Source: Sipunculus nudus
Lineage: Eukaryota > Annelida > Sipuncula > Golfingiida > Sipunculidae
DNA: 64,000 nucleotides
NCBI GenBank assembly: GCA_026874595.1
Contig: CM049313.1
Location: 65,166,159 to 65,230,158 of the forward strand
Reading direction: 5' to 3'
Positions 1 through 11,329 of the stretch are shown here, piece after piece. The notes below the pieces were generated by a model. The model was not told the DNA's origin. It searched no databases and saw only the letters and a program-made list of their open reading frames with translations. The translations under genes were made by a program, and so were the position numbers. Each line of letters begins with the position of its first letter. The first letter of the stretch is position 1.

Positions 1-1045
1 GCAAGTGGAGAAATATGGTCAAAGGTACTCCACAGGGCTCGACTGTTGGCCCGACACTCTTCAACTTTTATTATGAATGATTTTATTTATCTTCAGCAGA
101 GGTACAAAGGTAACTTTGCTGCTGACAACACACTTGATGTCATTGCAAACAATGAGGTGAACTCTCACTAATGAAATGGATAGAAATTTAAGTTTCACAC
201 AACACATATCCATTATTATTAAAAAAGGTGCAAAAGCATTATATGCACTTAAAGAATGAGAAACAACATAGACTAAGACTGCTGTCTTTTTACATGATTA
301 GACGTTATTTGCTGAATCACATGATGTATTGTTGCACTGCATGGCACTTCACTTATAAGAAAAATTAATAGAACAAAATACAGGAACGAGTTCTACGATA
401 TGTCTTTAAAGACTACAAAAGTACATATTATAACCTCTTGTTAGAATCAAATTTACCTTCGCTTGAAACAGCCGGAAAAGAACAGTGCATGCCCATAACA
501 GTGTTCTAAATATTTCAAAGTCTAAGCCAAGTGTCTTTAAATGAAAACAGCCCTTATAATTAACGAAACAGTGAAAAGAAACTTGCTCTACAGCACAAAA
601 ACACAGAAAACATGGGGCATCAAGTCTGATGCTCTCTGTCTGGGGAAATTAATGCTTATTCAGAACTCAACACTTTTTAAAAGAACTTGTACAATGTATT
701 GTCAATGTATTAATTTGTTTATTATACCCTAGTTGTTTTACTATTCCAGTAAACCTTTTTAATTGGATCCTAATGGTCTAAATACATTTGTCTCATGTGT
801 CTCTATCTATTATTGCAGTATCTTTTTAAAATCAGTATCTTACTAAAAGTTACTATACATGAAAGATGGACTGATACTGCAGTGAAATGTGTAAATCATA
901 CTTATTATCTTGTATTTTTAATCTTACTTTTAAATGATTGGTTTTCATTACATTCTCATGTAGTCGGTTACAAAAGCTCTGTGAGAATATGTTGTTCCCG
1001 TTGAACACAGAAAACCGATTTTAAATAAACATATCTTATCTTACT
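1..1045 (+). mobile_element. CR1/L2-like LINE, 3' fragment with end of reverse transcriptase
   Basis: Broken reading frames encode the end of a non-LTR reverse transcriptase. Near base 22 the translation reads GTPQGSTVGPTLFNFY, an RT motif-4-like block. It is followed by a degenerate A-A-D-N-T-L block near 117-135, corresponding to the YADDT catalytic region, and at 382-440 by ERVLRYVFKDYKSTYYNLL, typical of the thumb/C-terminal part of CR1, L2 and Rex elements. Stops and frameshifts between these blocks show it is dead. The tail near 1020-1045 ends in short TCTTA-like repeats, as in CR1/L2 3' ends. The 5' part lies outside the window. Confidence 0.75.
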
Positions 1046-1129
1046 TATATCATCATTTGGCCCTCAATTGTAATGACGGCATACCATACTGGATAACCTC
1101 CCCTCATTTCAGTCGTGTTTGTTGAACTG

Positions 1130-1540
1130 GCCATAAGAAGTAACACTGGATGACCAGACCACATTGCACATTCATACAACTTCAACAGTTCTGGAAACAC
1201 GCAACACGTTGGTAAGAACGCAAATGTTCATAATTCTGCAGCAGGTTCTTGAGGTCTTATTGTTGTCGTGGGGTAAGTTGTGACAGCTTGGCATCCAGGT
1301 TGTTAAGCACGTCTGAGTTTTTGAGTGGTAATGTTCCACACTGAATGTCTACATCACACTTACAATCAGTATCTACTTTAACTGGGTCAGGGTCAGTTAT
1401 CACATAATTAACAGCAGTAACATTATGTACAAAGGTCCTCCTCGGTGAACGATCCCCTTTGCCGTAAAACCGTTGGCATAATGTCCCACAATTTCTACAC
1501 AAAGTGGCTGAAATTCGATCAATACAACACTGGAACATTT
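1130..1540 (-). mobile_element. Ty3/Gypsy LTR retrotransposon Pol fragment (degenerate)
   Basis: On the minus strand, 1538-1257 is open and ends with a leucine/aspartate-rich block around KLSQLTPRQQ. After one TAA the same frame continues D-L-K-N-L-L-Q-N-Y. This resembles the linker between protease and reverse transcriptase in Ty3/Gypsy polyproteins, where a 'LS..Q...L..LL..F' motif precedes RT. No RT catalytic block follows, so this is only a scrap. The family call rests on motif memory and not on a search. Confidence 0.5.
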
Positions 1541-2606
1541 TAATTTATCTTCGACGCCGTTTAATATTATATCGTAGCCTGGATAAGACGGGGAAACAAC
1601 ACCATTTGACGAGACTTATTAAATGCCGATCTTCCAACATGGCAAACAACTGACTTAACTCCCGAACCGTACATTATACAAGGAATTTGTAAACGCAGCT
1701 CTAGCCAATAGGTGGCAGCATCGGCTATACTACAAATACAATACCTAAGTCCAGGGTACGGGTCAAATACAGTGTGCCAAACATAAATTCCAATTAAAAT
1801 ACGATAGCTGGTCACAAACAAGTACAAATAAAAATATGAGTGACTGATAATAAATACAGAAACAAATACAGAATATCAAATACAAATACAATTACAAATA
1901 CGCAAATGTAAGTTATACAGAATATTTAATAAATTCCGGCACCATATATATTCATAATGTCTAAGGGAGAAGTGAAACACTTGACGTGATGCTATCTTTT
2001 GGGTTGTTCGGAAGTTAGGCAGTTGTTAATTTTTTTTACATTAGGGCATATATGAATATGTATTTATACATATGTATTTGTTCAGTATTTGATTAAATAC
2101 ATGAGAGATTGAGATCAAATACAAACACAAATAAAAATATTATTATTTTGCACATAACAAATACAAATATAAATACAAAAATATACTTTGACGTATTTAA
2201 ATACAAATGCGTATTGGACCCGAACCCTGCCTTAGTCACATTTCTCATGTGACACCGATTGATGCCGAAGCTGAAGTCCCTTAAACGTGTGTGTGTATAT
2301 ATATATTTATATATATGCCCCACCAGAGCTTTCGGCGATTGGGACTGATGGATCATGGATCAAGCTCACTGGCATCGAAAATTGGCCCAAAAGTTACTTG
2401 TTGATCATGTATAGGGACGATGATTTTTTTGTTTGATTTCATTACAAACACTCAAGCAACTACAAATGAAATATGTAGCTGCAGTCTTAAGAGCCGTTAG
2501 CAAAGATGGGACTTTATCAAAATATTTGCAAGGGCCCCGGATACATACGTTATCGATCAAGGGTGGCGAGGGGTCGGATGCAATGTTCGTGTTTTGTTGA
2601 TGTGGA

Positions 2607-2608
<2 letters not shown>
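1541..2608. other. Non-coding stretch with ACAAATA-type simple sequence
   Basis: No gene is recognisable. Two patches (about 1840-1905 and 2100-2215) are dominated by imperfect CAAATA repeats. Open frames here, such as 2356-2093 on the minus strand, are low-complexity by-products. Confidence 0.6.
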
Positions 2609-2664
<56 letters not shown>

Positions 2665-2665
2665 A
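2609..2665. repeat. (TA)n/(TG)n microsatellite
   Basis: An uninterrupted AT run passes into GTGTGTGTGT. Confidence 0.95.
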
Positions 2666-2669
2666 TTTG

Positions 2670-2985
2670 ACAGGGCGGTAGCATTCACTTCCTTTAATTT
2701 TTATATTTTGAACTTGGTGTCATCCACACCTGGTATTTACCGCACCTGCAGGTCCTGGGTGTGTAATCAACCCAATTCCTGGGTGATAACAGAGATGAAC
2801 TCCCCAAAGACGCACTCGTTTTTGAGTGATACACGGCAGCGGGACACTGCCTTTTAATTAAGCCTACAGAGTGCTCATCCTTGGTAGGGGATGACCGTGA
2901 AAAATCTCATCGCATCGGCTGAGATTCTAACCCACGATCTCCCGGCTTTGAGTCCTGCGCTGTACGCCTGAGCAACAGAAATCGG
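2670..2985 (-). mobile_element. tRNA-derived SINE-like repeat, copy 1
   Basis: Read on the minus strand, the segment starts with a tRNA-like head. An A-box-like TTGCTCAGGCGTACAGCG lies near 2975-2958 and a B-box-like GGGTTAGAATCTC at 2933-2921, spaced as in pol III promoters. The body (about 2870-2670) matches another copy at 6335-6560, and the head matches 7256-7380. Recurrence plus internal promoter boxes support a SINE. The termini and target duplications are not resolved. Confidence 0.6.
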
Positions 2986-2999
2986 TTGTCAGTGCCCCT

Positions 3000-3340
3000 T
3001 TGGATCCTGCACTACATGCAACACAATATCAGTTTCATATTTTTTACCAAGCTTACCTTGAAATTAGGGTTTTAGGTCCGCTTGTACTGGACGGAGTGCA
3101 AAGCCCGCACCAGAATTGCAACATAGGGCCTTCCAACAATGTAAGAAATGTTAAATTCATATATACGTTTTCCTCTAATTTAACTCTGATCTTCTTTCCA
3201 AATGAACTATGGCCTTTTAAGTTTTGCCGATCAATTGCGGTTAACTCAGATCATCTGTCGTATTTAAGTGTCGCGTGAGGCATTATTCAGTTATCCGTAC
3301 ATTTCGAAACGACAATAAGAAAATTCCTGGTGTATAGTGT
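3000..3340. other. Unassigned non-coding segment
   Basis: An open frame on the plus strand (3000-3278) shows no recognisable domain and no codon signature. I treat it as chance. Confidence 0.5.
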
Positions 3341-3344
3341 ATAA

Positions 3345-3793
3345 TGTTACGGAACCTAATAACAACACATCACGTCGTCACGAGCATAAATTTTGTTATG
3401 GAGATAAAAAATCAGATTCTGTACCACTTCGCAGCGTGAAATGTCTAGGGGAATGAATAAAGAAGTCAGTGGTTTTTTTTTAACAAACAAACTGCCGGCT
3501 CTATACAGAGCTTCCCATCCGAAAATACTGGAAAATGGAAAATTCCTGAAGAACAATACACACGCAAATGAACATACCTGAAACATCTAGAACATAGAAC
3601 GCTGTGTTTCTACACTTCAGACCCTACACGTGAGGCTGCCCAACTCGCACGTCTCCCATAGCAACGAACTATGCTGCCTAACAGGAACATGTAACACTCC
3701 TGCGCACATTAAACCAGGGCCTGCCTAACACGAATCAGAATGTCAACAGACACATGTGACACTCTTGCGTACAATAAAACAGACACCTGTAAA
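3345..3793 (+). mobile_element. Short/deleted solo LTR, same family as the 14.1-kb element
   Basis: It begins TGTTACGGAACCTAAT, as does the longer element at 14098, and shares the following roughly 120 bases, including the GTGAAATGTCTA..GGGAATGA..AAGAAGTCAGTG stretch. It also shares the 3' end, with an AATAAA signal just before ACACCTGTAA. ATAA flanks both ends (3341-3344 and 3794-3797), which fits a 4-bp target-site duplication. It is roughly half the length of the 14.1-kb copy because the central part is missing. TG..CA ends, a poly(A) signal near the 3' end and a 4-bp duplication are what a Ty3/Gypsy-type solo LTR would show. The terminal CA is mutated here. Confidence 0.6.
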
Positions 3794-4069
3794 ATAAAAA
3801 AAAGCGGAATAATTATTACCTAATTAATATTCAGGCAGGAGGTGAAACTCCTTTACAAAGTCCAGACAAAAAACGGTCCGCCCTCCTTTAACTTTTAAAG
3901 GGTCACTACCAGTTTTATAGTGTCAATACCACTAATCAAGGCTTGTCAAAACTTATTCACAGTAGGTGCCACTTCAATATAATAATTTATAAACTCCTTA
4001 GAATTAGCTACGTCTGTTAGTCCTGGTATTCGTTTTTTCATAACACATTAAAGGGCTCAATTAAATGTT

Positions 4070-4675
4070 TCTGAGAATTGGCACAAAAAGGTTTGTTTTT
4101 TTAATCTGAGACTTGTCATCTAAATGTTTGTTTCGTTAATCTGAGACTTGTCACCTAAATGTATGTTTCTTTAATCTGAGACTTGTCACCTAAATGTATG
4201 TTTCTGTAACTTGAGATTTACCTCATGCATGAATGTTTACTTCTTTAATCTGAGACATGTCACTTTAATGTTTCTTTCTTAATCTGAGACTTGTCAACTG
4301 AATGTTTGCTTCTTAAATCTGAGACTTGTCACCTGAATGTTTGCTTCTTAAATCTGGGACTTGTCAACTTAACGTTTCTTTCTTTAGTCTGAAAAAAACA
4401 TCGTTCGTTTCTTTAATCTGAGACTTTGTCACCTAATTGTTTGTTTCTTTAAACTGAGACTTGTCACCTGAATGTTTGTTTATTTAATCTGAGACTTGTC
4501 ACCTAATTGTTTGTTTCTTTAATCTGAGACTTGTCACCTAAATGTTTGTTTATTTAATCTGAGACCTGTCACCTAATTGTTTGTTTCTTTAATCTGAGAC
4601 TTGTCACCTGAATGTTTGTTTCTGAGAATCTTTCTGAGAATGTTTCTTTAATCTGAGACTGAAACATGACAGGTT
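4070..4675 (-). repeat. 35-bp minisatellite, inverted relative to the copies at 32.6 and 58.3 kb
   Basis: About 17 imperfect units of roughly 35 bp carry the core TTTAATCTGAGACTTGTCACC. The reverse complement of this core is the core of the arrays at 32600-32975 and 58310-58800. Units differ from each other by substitutions and small indels, so the array is old. There are no unique spacers between repeats. Confidence 0.9.
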
Positions 4676-5250
4676 CAGTTCGTTAGTCCTATAGCTTCAA
4701 TCAAATCCAACGCAATGGAACTTCCTCATAAATTGGTACTTAGTTCATCAGTCATATATTTACCCACGATAATAGTATGGACAGGTATATATTTACCCTC
4801 ATATTAACCATCACCAGGTATGTTTATTTGTCTAAGGCAAAGAATCTCATAATATGTTAATTTCTAAACAGTACTTCATCTGGTTCAATCATTACTATAT
4901 CTAACAATCTTGCATGCATTGCTTACCAATTGCGTGCCAGATGGCAGCACAATGCACAGTGTACGCGTATTCAAATGTGAAACATTTAATGTTCCTAACC
5001 TTATTCATAGGTGACAAGTAAATATGTTAGAAATCAAGATTTGTATGGCAATAATAAAATACTTAATGAAAAGTGAGCGGTGTAAAAAGTTGCTTTTTTG
5101 ATGCTCGTCTGACAAATACAAACTGTGACAATTTTGGTTGAATATTTACAACCGTTTTGTCATATCTTGAAATTAATTGTTTGCCAACTAAAAAATCGCG
5201 AACATAGGTAATTTTTGCGCAATTACGAGGTTCATACGTGTCCTACAAAA
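4676..5250 (-). repeat. Inverted copy of the minisatellite-flanking segment
   Basis: This segment is the reverse complement, with many differences, of the DNA left of the minisatellite at 30.4-32.57 kb. Shared landmarks include GGTTCAGTTCGT, CAGTCATATATTTTACCCACGA-like, GTGAAACATTTAATGTTCC-like and GAGCGG..AAAA..GCTTC..CTGACAAA blocks in the same order. The homology therefore extends past the repeat array. I see no methyltransferase exon in it. Confidence 0.7.
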
Positions 5251-5299
5251 CGTTTTTGATGATCACTTAATAACTATTACCTTGCTGATGTTCCAACTT

Positions 5300-6330
5300 T
5301 GCTTCTATTGGCTCTGTGACGTCGTTGTCTGTCTGAACCACGCGCTCGTGCACACACACTCACTCAAGGCTCACAGCAATGACAAATAGCAGAATATAAG
5401 ATAAACGTATTTTTAAACTAATACAATAATTCCCTAACTTTACACATCAAAATCACGAGTTCTGTTAAGAATCCTTGAGTGCCTACACGATTCGATGCAC
5501 TCTGACGTCATTATCCAGACTGCCAGTTCTTCTGTGCTGGACTCAGTCCCCGGATAGTCCGTCACTACCAGGACCAGCCGGATCTCGATACCTCTCGTCT
5601 CTGACGAATCTCACTCTCCCGCCGCCTACACCCGTGCGCCTTCTCTTGGCCTCGTTGACGAACCCTACGTCGACTATGCGGGTCTGCGGTGCTGGTCTGC
5701 GTCTCACTAGACACTAGCCCGAACATTCAGACTCGATTCGCGCATGGAGCCGGAACACCTGTTGGTGAGAGTTTCCCCTCTTATACGACACATATCAAAA
5801 CAGGAATTTCATGCAAATTAATAGGAGAATCTATGTAAATTACCTAAAAAAACACTCATGACAAGTAGGGTGGTTCCCTAATTAATCCCAATGACGTCGC
5901 CCCAACAATAGACCCTCCCAATTTAAGCCTTTCAAGCATGCCTTACCAGGATGTATGCAAGAGCTGATGGGGTTAATAATTGTCTGGTTTTCTTGAGAGC
6001 AAGTGCTAATATATAATACATACTGTACATTTAAGATATAATTTATATCTCAACACAGTCAACACAGGTGTTATTATGTATATGTAGGGGTTTTTACATA
6101 TCCTCACGCTGAACGCCGAATGTCGTTGTCTGAACCAAGTAATTAACCATGCATACCCGGCGTTGAATTAGACCCTCAGACAATCATTTATGAACATCAA
6201 ATGGAGTACGTTCTTTTCATTATTAAAAAAAAAGTTTTAAGGATTTTTTTTTGGTGGAGGTAACAGCCTCTATTTTGTATGCTCTCTTATCTAATTCTTA
6301 ATCTAAGTATGTACATCTGCAGAGTTCCAT
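5300..6330. other. No gene seen; contains a GC-richer patch
   Basis: Bases 5475-5760 are clearly more GC-rich than their surroundings and contain many CpG and a TGACGTCA-like site near 5501. The 80-residue open frame has no recognisable domain. It could be part of an unidentified mobile element. Confidence 0.4.
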
Positions 6331-6334
6331 TTCG

Positions 6335-6560
6335 GTTTTGGACTACGTGACACGGCGAAAGCACTCGCTTCCTATTATGTTATTTGTGTATACTGGTGTC
6401 ACCAAGGCCCGGTGTTTTCCGCACCTGCGGGTCCTAGATGTGTTACCAGCCCCATTGCTGGGTCATATCACAGAGGATCCCTAAAAGACGCATCCGTAGG
6501 TGAGTGATACACGGCTGTAGGACACAGCGTTCCCATTAAGCCTAGCCCTGTCTTAGCTTT
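6335..6560 (-). mobile_element. SINE-like repeat body, copy 2
   Basis: It aligns with 2670-2870: GTGTCACC..CCGGT.TTTCCGCACCTGCGGGTCC, then GTGATACACGGC and a shared end CC.ATTAAGCCT. The tRNA-like head is absent here and appears separately at 7256. Confidence 0.6.
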
Positions 6561-7255
6561 AGTATTTACGTTTGTTACTAAAATGTATAAAGTGAAACGT
6601 GATTCCATGTATCGATAGACGTAATGCAGCGCCAGCTCTTATCATCAAAGCCCTGTAAATTCCGTATAGTGATTTCCTTATATTTGCGTTTTAGGACGTC
6701 ACATGGCTTTTTGAGGACCTGACGATTCCCTCGTGTTTATCAGGCCGTCACGCCTCATGTGAATGGCATTGTGCTATGAGAAAGCCAACGGCGGTAACTG
6801 CTCGATCCGCTTCAGGGCCATTTGGTAACCTTTGCACTTGAAACATACATGGACCTTCGTGTCCTATGATATATTCCTGCTGTAAGAACATTATGGTTCC
6901 CAGGCCAAATGTGTGTGTATTGTTAACTCTACCGTAGCGATTTTGTAACGATTGCTCCCTTTGCCAGTCACTGTACTAGTTTCCTAAACCACTAGTGCTT
7001 AGGTGCCAACACGCGAATCGTTGTGATCGTTTCACTGAAAAAGACCTTAGTTCAGTGAGACGATGATGTGTGACGCGGTCTGTCCATGACCGGTAGGGAT
7101 AACGAGTTAATGAAGAGAGCCGTAATTTAGTTATATAATTTGCCGCGAGGTGGTTGTACCTGTTCCAGGCGTTTCAACACAGCTATTGTAAAATTTTGCT
7201 CTGGTAGTAGGAGGACTTGTTTAAACCATTTCATCGACTGGGCTGTCTACATTAG

Positions 7256-7380
7256 GCCTGCTGAGCGCTCACCCTTGGTTTGGACAGAGGTAAAAATCTC
7301 ACCGGCTCTGCAGAGATCTGAACTCACTTTCTCCCGGCTTTGAGTCTTGTGCTCCAGCTCTGAGCCATAGGAGCCGGTAA
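7256..7380 (-). mobile_element. SINE-like repeat, tRNA-like head fragment
   Basis: It matches 2870-2985, sharing GAGTGCTCA/GAGCGCTCA, AAAATCTCA, TCTCCCGGCTTTGAGTC and a B-box-like GAGTTCAGATCTC on the minus strand. It is probably the displaced 5' part of the copy whose body is at 6335-6560. Confidence 0.55.
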
Positions 7381-7389
7381 TACGTACTT

Positions 7390-8535
7390 GTTTGGCTGTA
7401 GAACTTACCAAAGGGCTGACCTGCATTGTCGAGATAGAGGTAACAAGCTTTGCCCGCGGAAACTTCATCCCACGACAACATACTAAAAAAGAACCCGCAG
7501 ACATGTTGGATCATGAAACTTGTAGTTATCACTCTACAAGGCTTGTACAGAAAATAGTTGAACATCACTTAAAGTCAGGAACGGCATTCAGGGTGCTCAT
7601 TTGCATGATGTTAACTAACATGGCCAACTGCATAGGCTGCGCAGAATAACGGCTGATCAAAAACCAAAAGTGAAGCACAATGTTAGTGGAAAAATTAAAC
7701 ACTTAATTTACACCATTAAGTTTAAGCCCATCATAATACAACTTTCATAGGTAATTTGAAAAGCAAAAGGGTTTATTTAAAAAAAAAAACATACTTTTTT
7801 ATTAACGGCTATTACCATCTGAACCAAATATAATTTTTTCGACTAGGATATTTGAACGTCTTGTATTGGTTCCAACGCTCATGGGAATGGTGCAGTTTAC
7901 CTACATCCCCTCATCCGACTGTTAGTTTTTGGTTTAAACATATACAATGCATATTGCACTATCACAACATTAACAAATTAACAAAACGGATATGGTACCA
8001 CCACTACGATAACAATACAGCTATTGTACGACCGTTTGAGTATTCATTTTGTGTCCAACATGATGCATCTTCTACATTAAAAAAATTGCTGTTCAGCATT
8101 ACTGATCATACCGTTTTTACACTATCGCTTTTGTCCAGCAAAAGAGCTCAGGGAGTCTTAATGGAATACAGGAGGCACATAAAGATAGCTGCAGCTACAC
8201 ATATGAGTAGTGGGGGGGGGGCAGTTTCTGAGAATAGTTGCGATGCCGCGGTCGCCTCGCCTTTTTCATCGCCATTGGGCACATAAGGATGTCAGGATGA
8301 CCTTGCAGTGGTCTTAAAATTCTACAATTTTTGAAGATGAAAGATGGTATAACAACACGCCTATACCCGATTGTTTCGGATACGAGTCATGTCCGTGTCG
8401 ATGATACGTCAGGAACATTTCTTCATCTCACAGTAGCATAGTTTATGTTGTTTCTAAAAAAGATATTATTTAAAAGAAATAAAGTCACCATGATGATTAT
8501 ATGTACCTTTTCTTTACTCGTTTGAAAAAATGTTA
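7390..8535. other. Unassigned stretch with a 144-codon open frame
   Basis: The plus strand is open for 144 codons at 7852-8286. The translation has no signal peptide, domain or repeat that I recognise, and it starts at a non-ATG codon. The frame passes through a run of G at 8211-8221. I do not call it a gene. Confidence 0.4.
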
Positions 8536-8539
8536 GATA

Positions 8540-9345
8540 TTATTATTCATATACCCTTATCCGTTCTGAATCGTCCGTCTTCCCTCAATGACCATGCTAT
8601 AACTCGCCTGCCTCAAATTAAAAAATATGATGCTCTCGACAACATACCCTCTGTCCATGAAATTTAGAAAGCCATCAAATAGCTCTCGTGAGGTAAAGCC
8701 CCCTGGCTTACCTGCTAATGCCATACCTGCTGAAATACACAAGGCCGGCGGACCCACATTGACACAGAAACTCCATAAGTTGTTCCTGTTCTTTTGGGAG
8801 AAGGGTACACTTCAACAAAAATTCAAAGAGGATTCAACTGTCCAAATGTACAAGAGCAGAGGAAACAGACAGAGCTGTGGCAACCACAGAAGTATTTCTT
8901 ACGTCAGCATTGTAAGAAGGATCCTGGCTAGAGTGCTCCTCGACCGCCCCATTCTACACCTCGAAGGCGGTCTTCTACCTGAAAGTGAGCGCGGTATTCA
9001 TGCCTTTCCTGGTACTGTTGACGTGATCTTTGCTGCTCGTCAGCTCCAGGAGGATTGTCAAGAACATTAACTAACAAACGCATTCCACAATGTCACCTGT
9101 AAAGGACTCTGGAAGATCATCGCCAAGTTAGTATGTCCTTGGTGGTTCATCACCGCACAGAAAGCTCCTAAACCGCAGAAGACTGAATGCCACAAAAAAG
9201 TCGGGAAACCATAATCCGTGACCCGCTCTTTGCTGACGACTGCGCCCTGAACTCATCTTCACAATTAGACATGCGCCCAACATGTACCAGCTTTCTCGTG
9301 CATGCGACAACTGAGGGCTTATAATCAGCATACAGAAGCCTGACG
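8540..9345 (+). mobile_element. LINE reverse transcriptase remnant (endonuclease-RT type)
   Basis: The plus-strand frame at 8627-9070 reads through AEIHKAGGPTLTQKLHKLF, then a segment with K-S-R-G-N-R-Q-S-C-G-N-H-R-S-I-S, then LARVLLDRPILHL and P-E-S-E-R-G-I. This is the usual order of RT motifs 1-3 in animal non-LTR elements, which in live copies reads roughly 'KG...NCDNYRGISLLSI.GKILARVLLNRL'. A frameshift follows, then LTNAFHNV-like and SLLTTAP/LFADDCAL-like pieces (about 9070-9235) representing the motif-3 and YADD regions. Several stops make it a pseudogene. Confidence 0.8.
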
Positions 9346-9379
9346 TGATGCGCCCCCTTATGATTTTGGGGTCATGAAA

Positions 9380-9990
9380 TCAATGTCAGGGTCATTGGAC
9401 GTACTTATTTAATAAGATTTCAGAAGAATTTCACATCAATTTTCAATCTGGTGCAGGTAGCTGACCTGCCTAAATGAGAAGTACTCCTTGAAATTGGGGT
9501 TACAAGGTCAAATCATAGCGGCCATCTGGTTTCCAGAGGATAACTCCAGTTTGGTTTAATATATTGGTTTCATACTTGAATCATATATGACCCACAACTA
9601 ATGTAAGAAACATATTGATTTTGTGATCATGATCTCAAAGGTTAAGGCCACAGGTCCCATGCATTTCCTTAAAAGACTGTGGATGCATTTTAAACAAAAC
9701 TTTAATCACAAACCTTCCTTCTTCCAGAAATTGTTCACATGGAAGTGTGAAGGTTTGAAGATATTGGATTTTGAAGATTTAAGATTTTGGGGTCACTTGG
9801 TCAAAGGTCAAGGTGACAGAGTCCATCCATTCACAAATTCGTTAGTGGACGATAATTTTGGTTTGGATAGACACATTTGCTTCAAACCTTCCATCTTTCA
9901 TATAAGGCTTACTTTCCAAAGTAGAGGTAATCTGTAGATTGAAAGATTCCCTGGTCAGAGGTCAAGGCCACTGGATCCACTTTTTGTAAA
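9380..9990. repeat. About 155-bp tandem-like repeat rich in AGGTCA half-sites
   Basis: Three related units carry a landmark of the type GGTCAAAGGTCAAGGTGAC (about 9639, 9790 and 9950), followed by GTCCATCCATTC-like sequence. Spacing between landmarks is about 150-160 bases. The motif is a direct repeat of the nuclear-receptor half-site, but the recurrence looks like a repeat family rather than an enhancer. Related arrays in the opposite orientation lie at 59.8-61.5 kb. Confidence 0.65.
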
Positions 9991-10254
9991 TGATTGTTAT
10001 ACAATCAAAATCATGTAAGTTCAAAGATAGAAAGTTCTATGATTCAGCTTAGCGTCGAAACACACGGGTCTCTGGTTAACATGGGGTCTCACCGGACGTG
10101 CTGCATAACTGATATTATTCACATCTTGCCATCAATGTATGAACTGATAATTTACAAAATACAGTTGAATATACAAAAAATTTACCTAAACTAGAAAACT
10201 GGGTGACAGCATTTTGCGGGAAAGTTAGCCCCTTGAAGAAAAACTTGAACGCTT

Positions 10255-10530
10255 CTACATTGGTAGTTCAGAGAATACGAGTCTGGTTGGATAACAGTTA
10301 AATTCCACCACTTTTGTATTAGGGATTTACTGCAGTGCGAGAAGGGAACGCCAATGAGTTCTCTGTGTCTGTATAGATAAACAAATTTTAAAAGAAATAA
10401 ATAAAAAAAAAAAACAGAAATGAGTTAAAAGGGAAGACAATCTTATATGTGCAATTAGTGGGTACAACCATCACCAAAGTAATTCTTCAGGGTGTAGGCC
10501 AGACAATGAGTAGTGACTTGTCCAAAGTTA
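10255..10530. repeat. Left edge of duplicated unit 1
   Basis: From about 10260 the sequence (TTCAGAGAATACGAGTC, then AACAGTTAAATTCCACCA) matches 41295-41545 in the same order. This is the leftmost point where I can recognise the large direct duplication. Confidence 0.65.
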
Positions 10531-10805
10531 TACACTAGATTTGACCAAATGGACATGTTGAGCTCATTCATAGACGACATTTTTATACTATGGCTAAGAG
10601 ACATCGAATCACTTTTTTTATGTTATCCATATAACTTTAGTTTCGTTTTTTTAATATGTTGTGTAACTCATGGAATTATTAAATCAAGTCCCAGTTATCA
10701 CTCAGCCCGAGCTCGTGGATCCCGGAGGATACACAGTGGTCACCTTCATCTATCCATTTTCTAATTGAAAAAAAAAATAATATGAGATCGCCTTATTCAT
10801 TTTCA

Positions 10806-10964
10806 TAGTGGCTAGTTACATATTGCGTCAGTGGCGTCGCGACGTAGACTCAGTCTGCTGCTACCAGTTTGTCAGCACCTGTCTGTTCCTGGACACGTAA
10901 GCTAAACCCTTTGAAAGTAATGTGCTGGTACAATTGAGAAGTGAACACAAGGTCCACTACCGAC
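10806..10964 (-). pseudogene. Methyltransferase exon 2 relic (copy D)
   Basis: The bases align along their length with exon 2 of copy A (21221-21380). Shared blocks include GTCAGTGGCGTC, TTTGTCAGCACCTGTCTGTTC, GTGCTGGTACAA and CACAAGGTCCACTACC. The donor side is decayed and the frame is broken. Together with the exon 1 relic at 12277-12405 it forms dead copy D, and no exon 3 was found for it. In the second duplicated unit the corresponding place holds TTCATTC simple repeats instead. Confidence 0.7.
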
Positions 10965-11329
10965 AAAAAAATATAATTGCAAAATGCGCTGTGCTTTCCT
11001 CGTTTATAACAATTTTAACTAGTTAAAAAGGATGTTATTTGACAAAGGGGGGTCGTTTATTTAATAAAGTCATTATCCTCCGATAATAAAAACAGAGAGA
11101 GTTTGATTAAAAATAATTTTCAAACCAGATACACTAATAGGACAAAGTCAGTTCGAAATATGATTCATCTGGCTTAGGACCTAATACCCTAATTTGTTTC
11201 GTTTGGACTCATTGCTTTTCGGATTGACAGGCCAATAAATGGGGTGGGATTGCTACACGCAGGACCTCAGTACAAGATTTAGGTAAAAAAAACAAAAAAA
11301 AAAAACACACAAAGCATGAGCAATATATG

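Noticed and set aside
2915-2985. Possible true tRNA gene
   Set aside because: A- and B-box-like words are present but no cloverleaf with paired acceptor stem could be drawn; recurrence with a common body fits a SINE.
4070-4675. Regularly spaced 35-bp repeats resembling a CRISPR array
   Set aside because: Repeats directly abut, units are diverged, there are no unique spacers and no cas genes; it is a minisatellite also found at 32.6 and 58.3 kb.
7852-8286. A 144-codon plus-strand open frame
   Set aside because: Non-ATG start, no recognisable domain and a G-run inside; no support from a second copy. Kept only as an unassigned frame.
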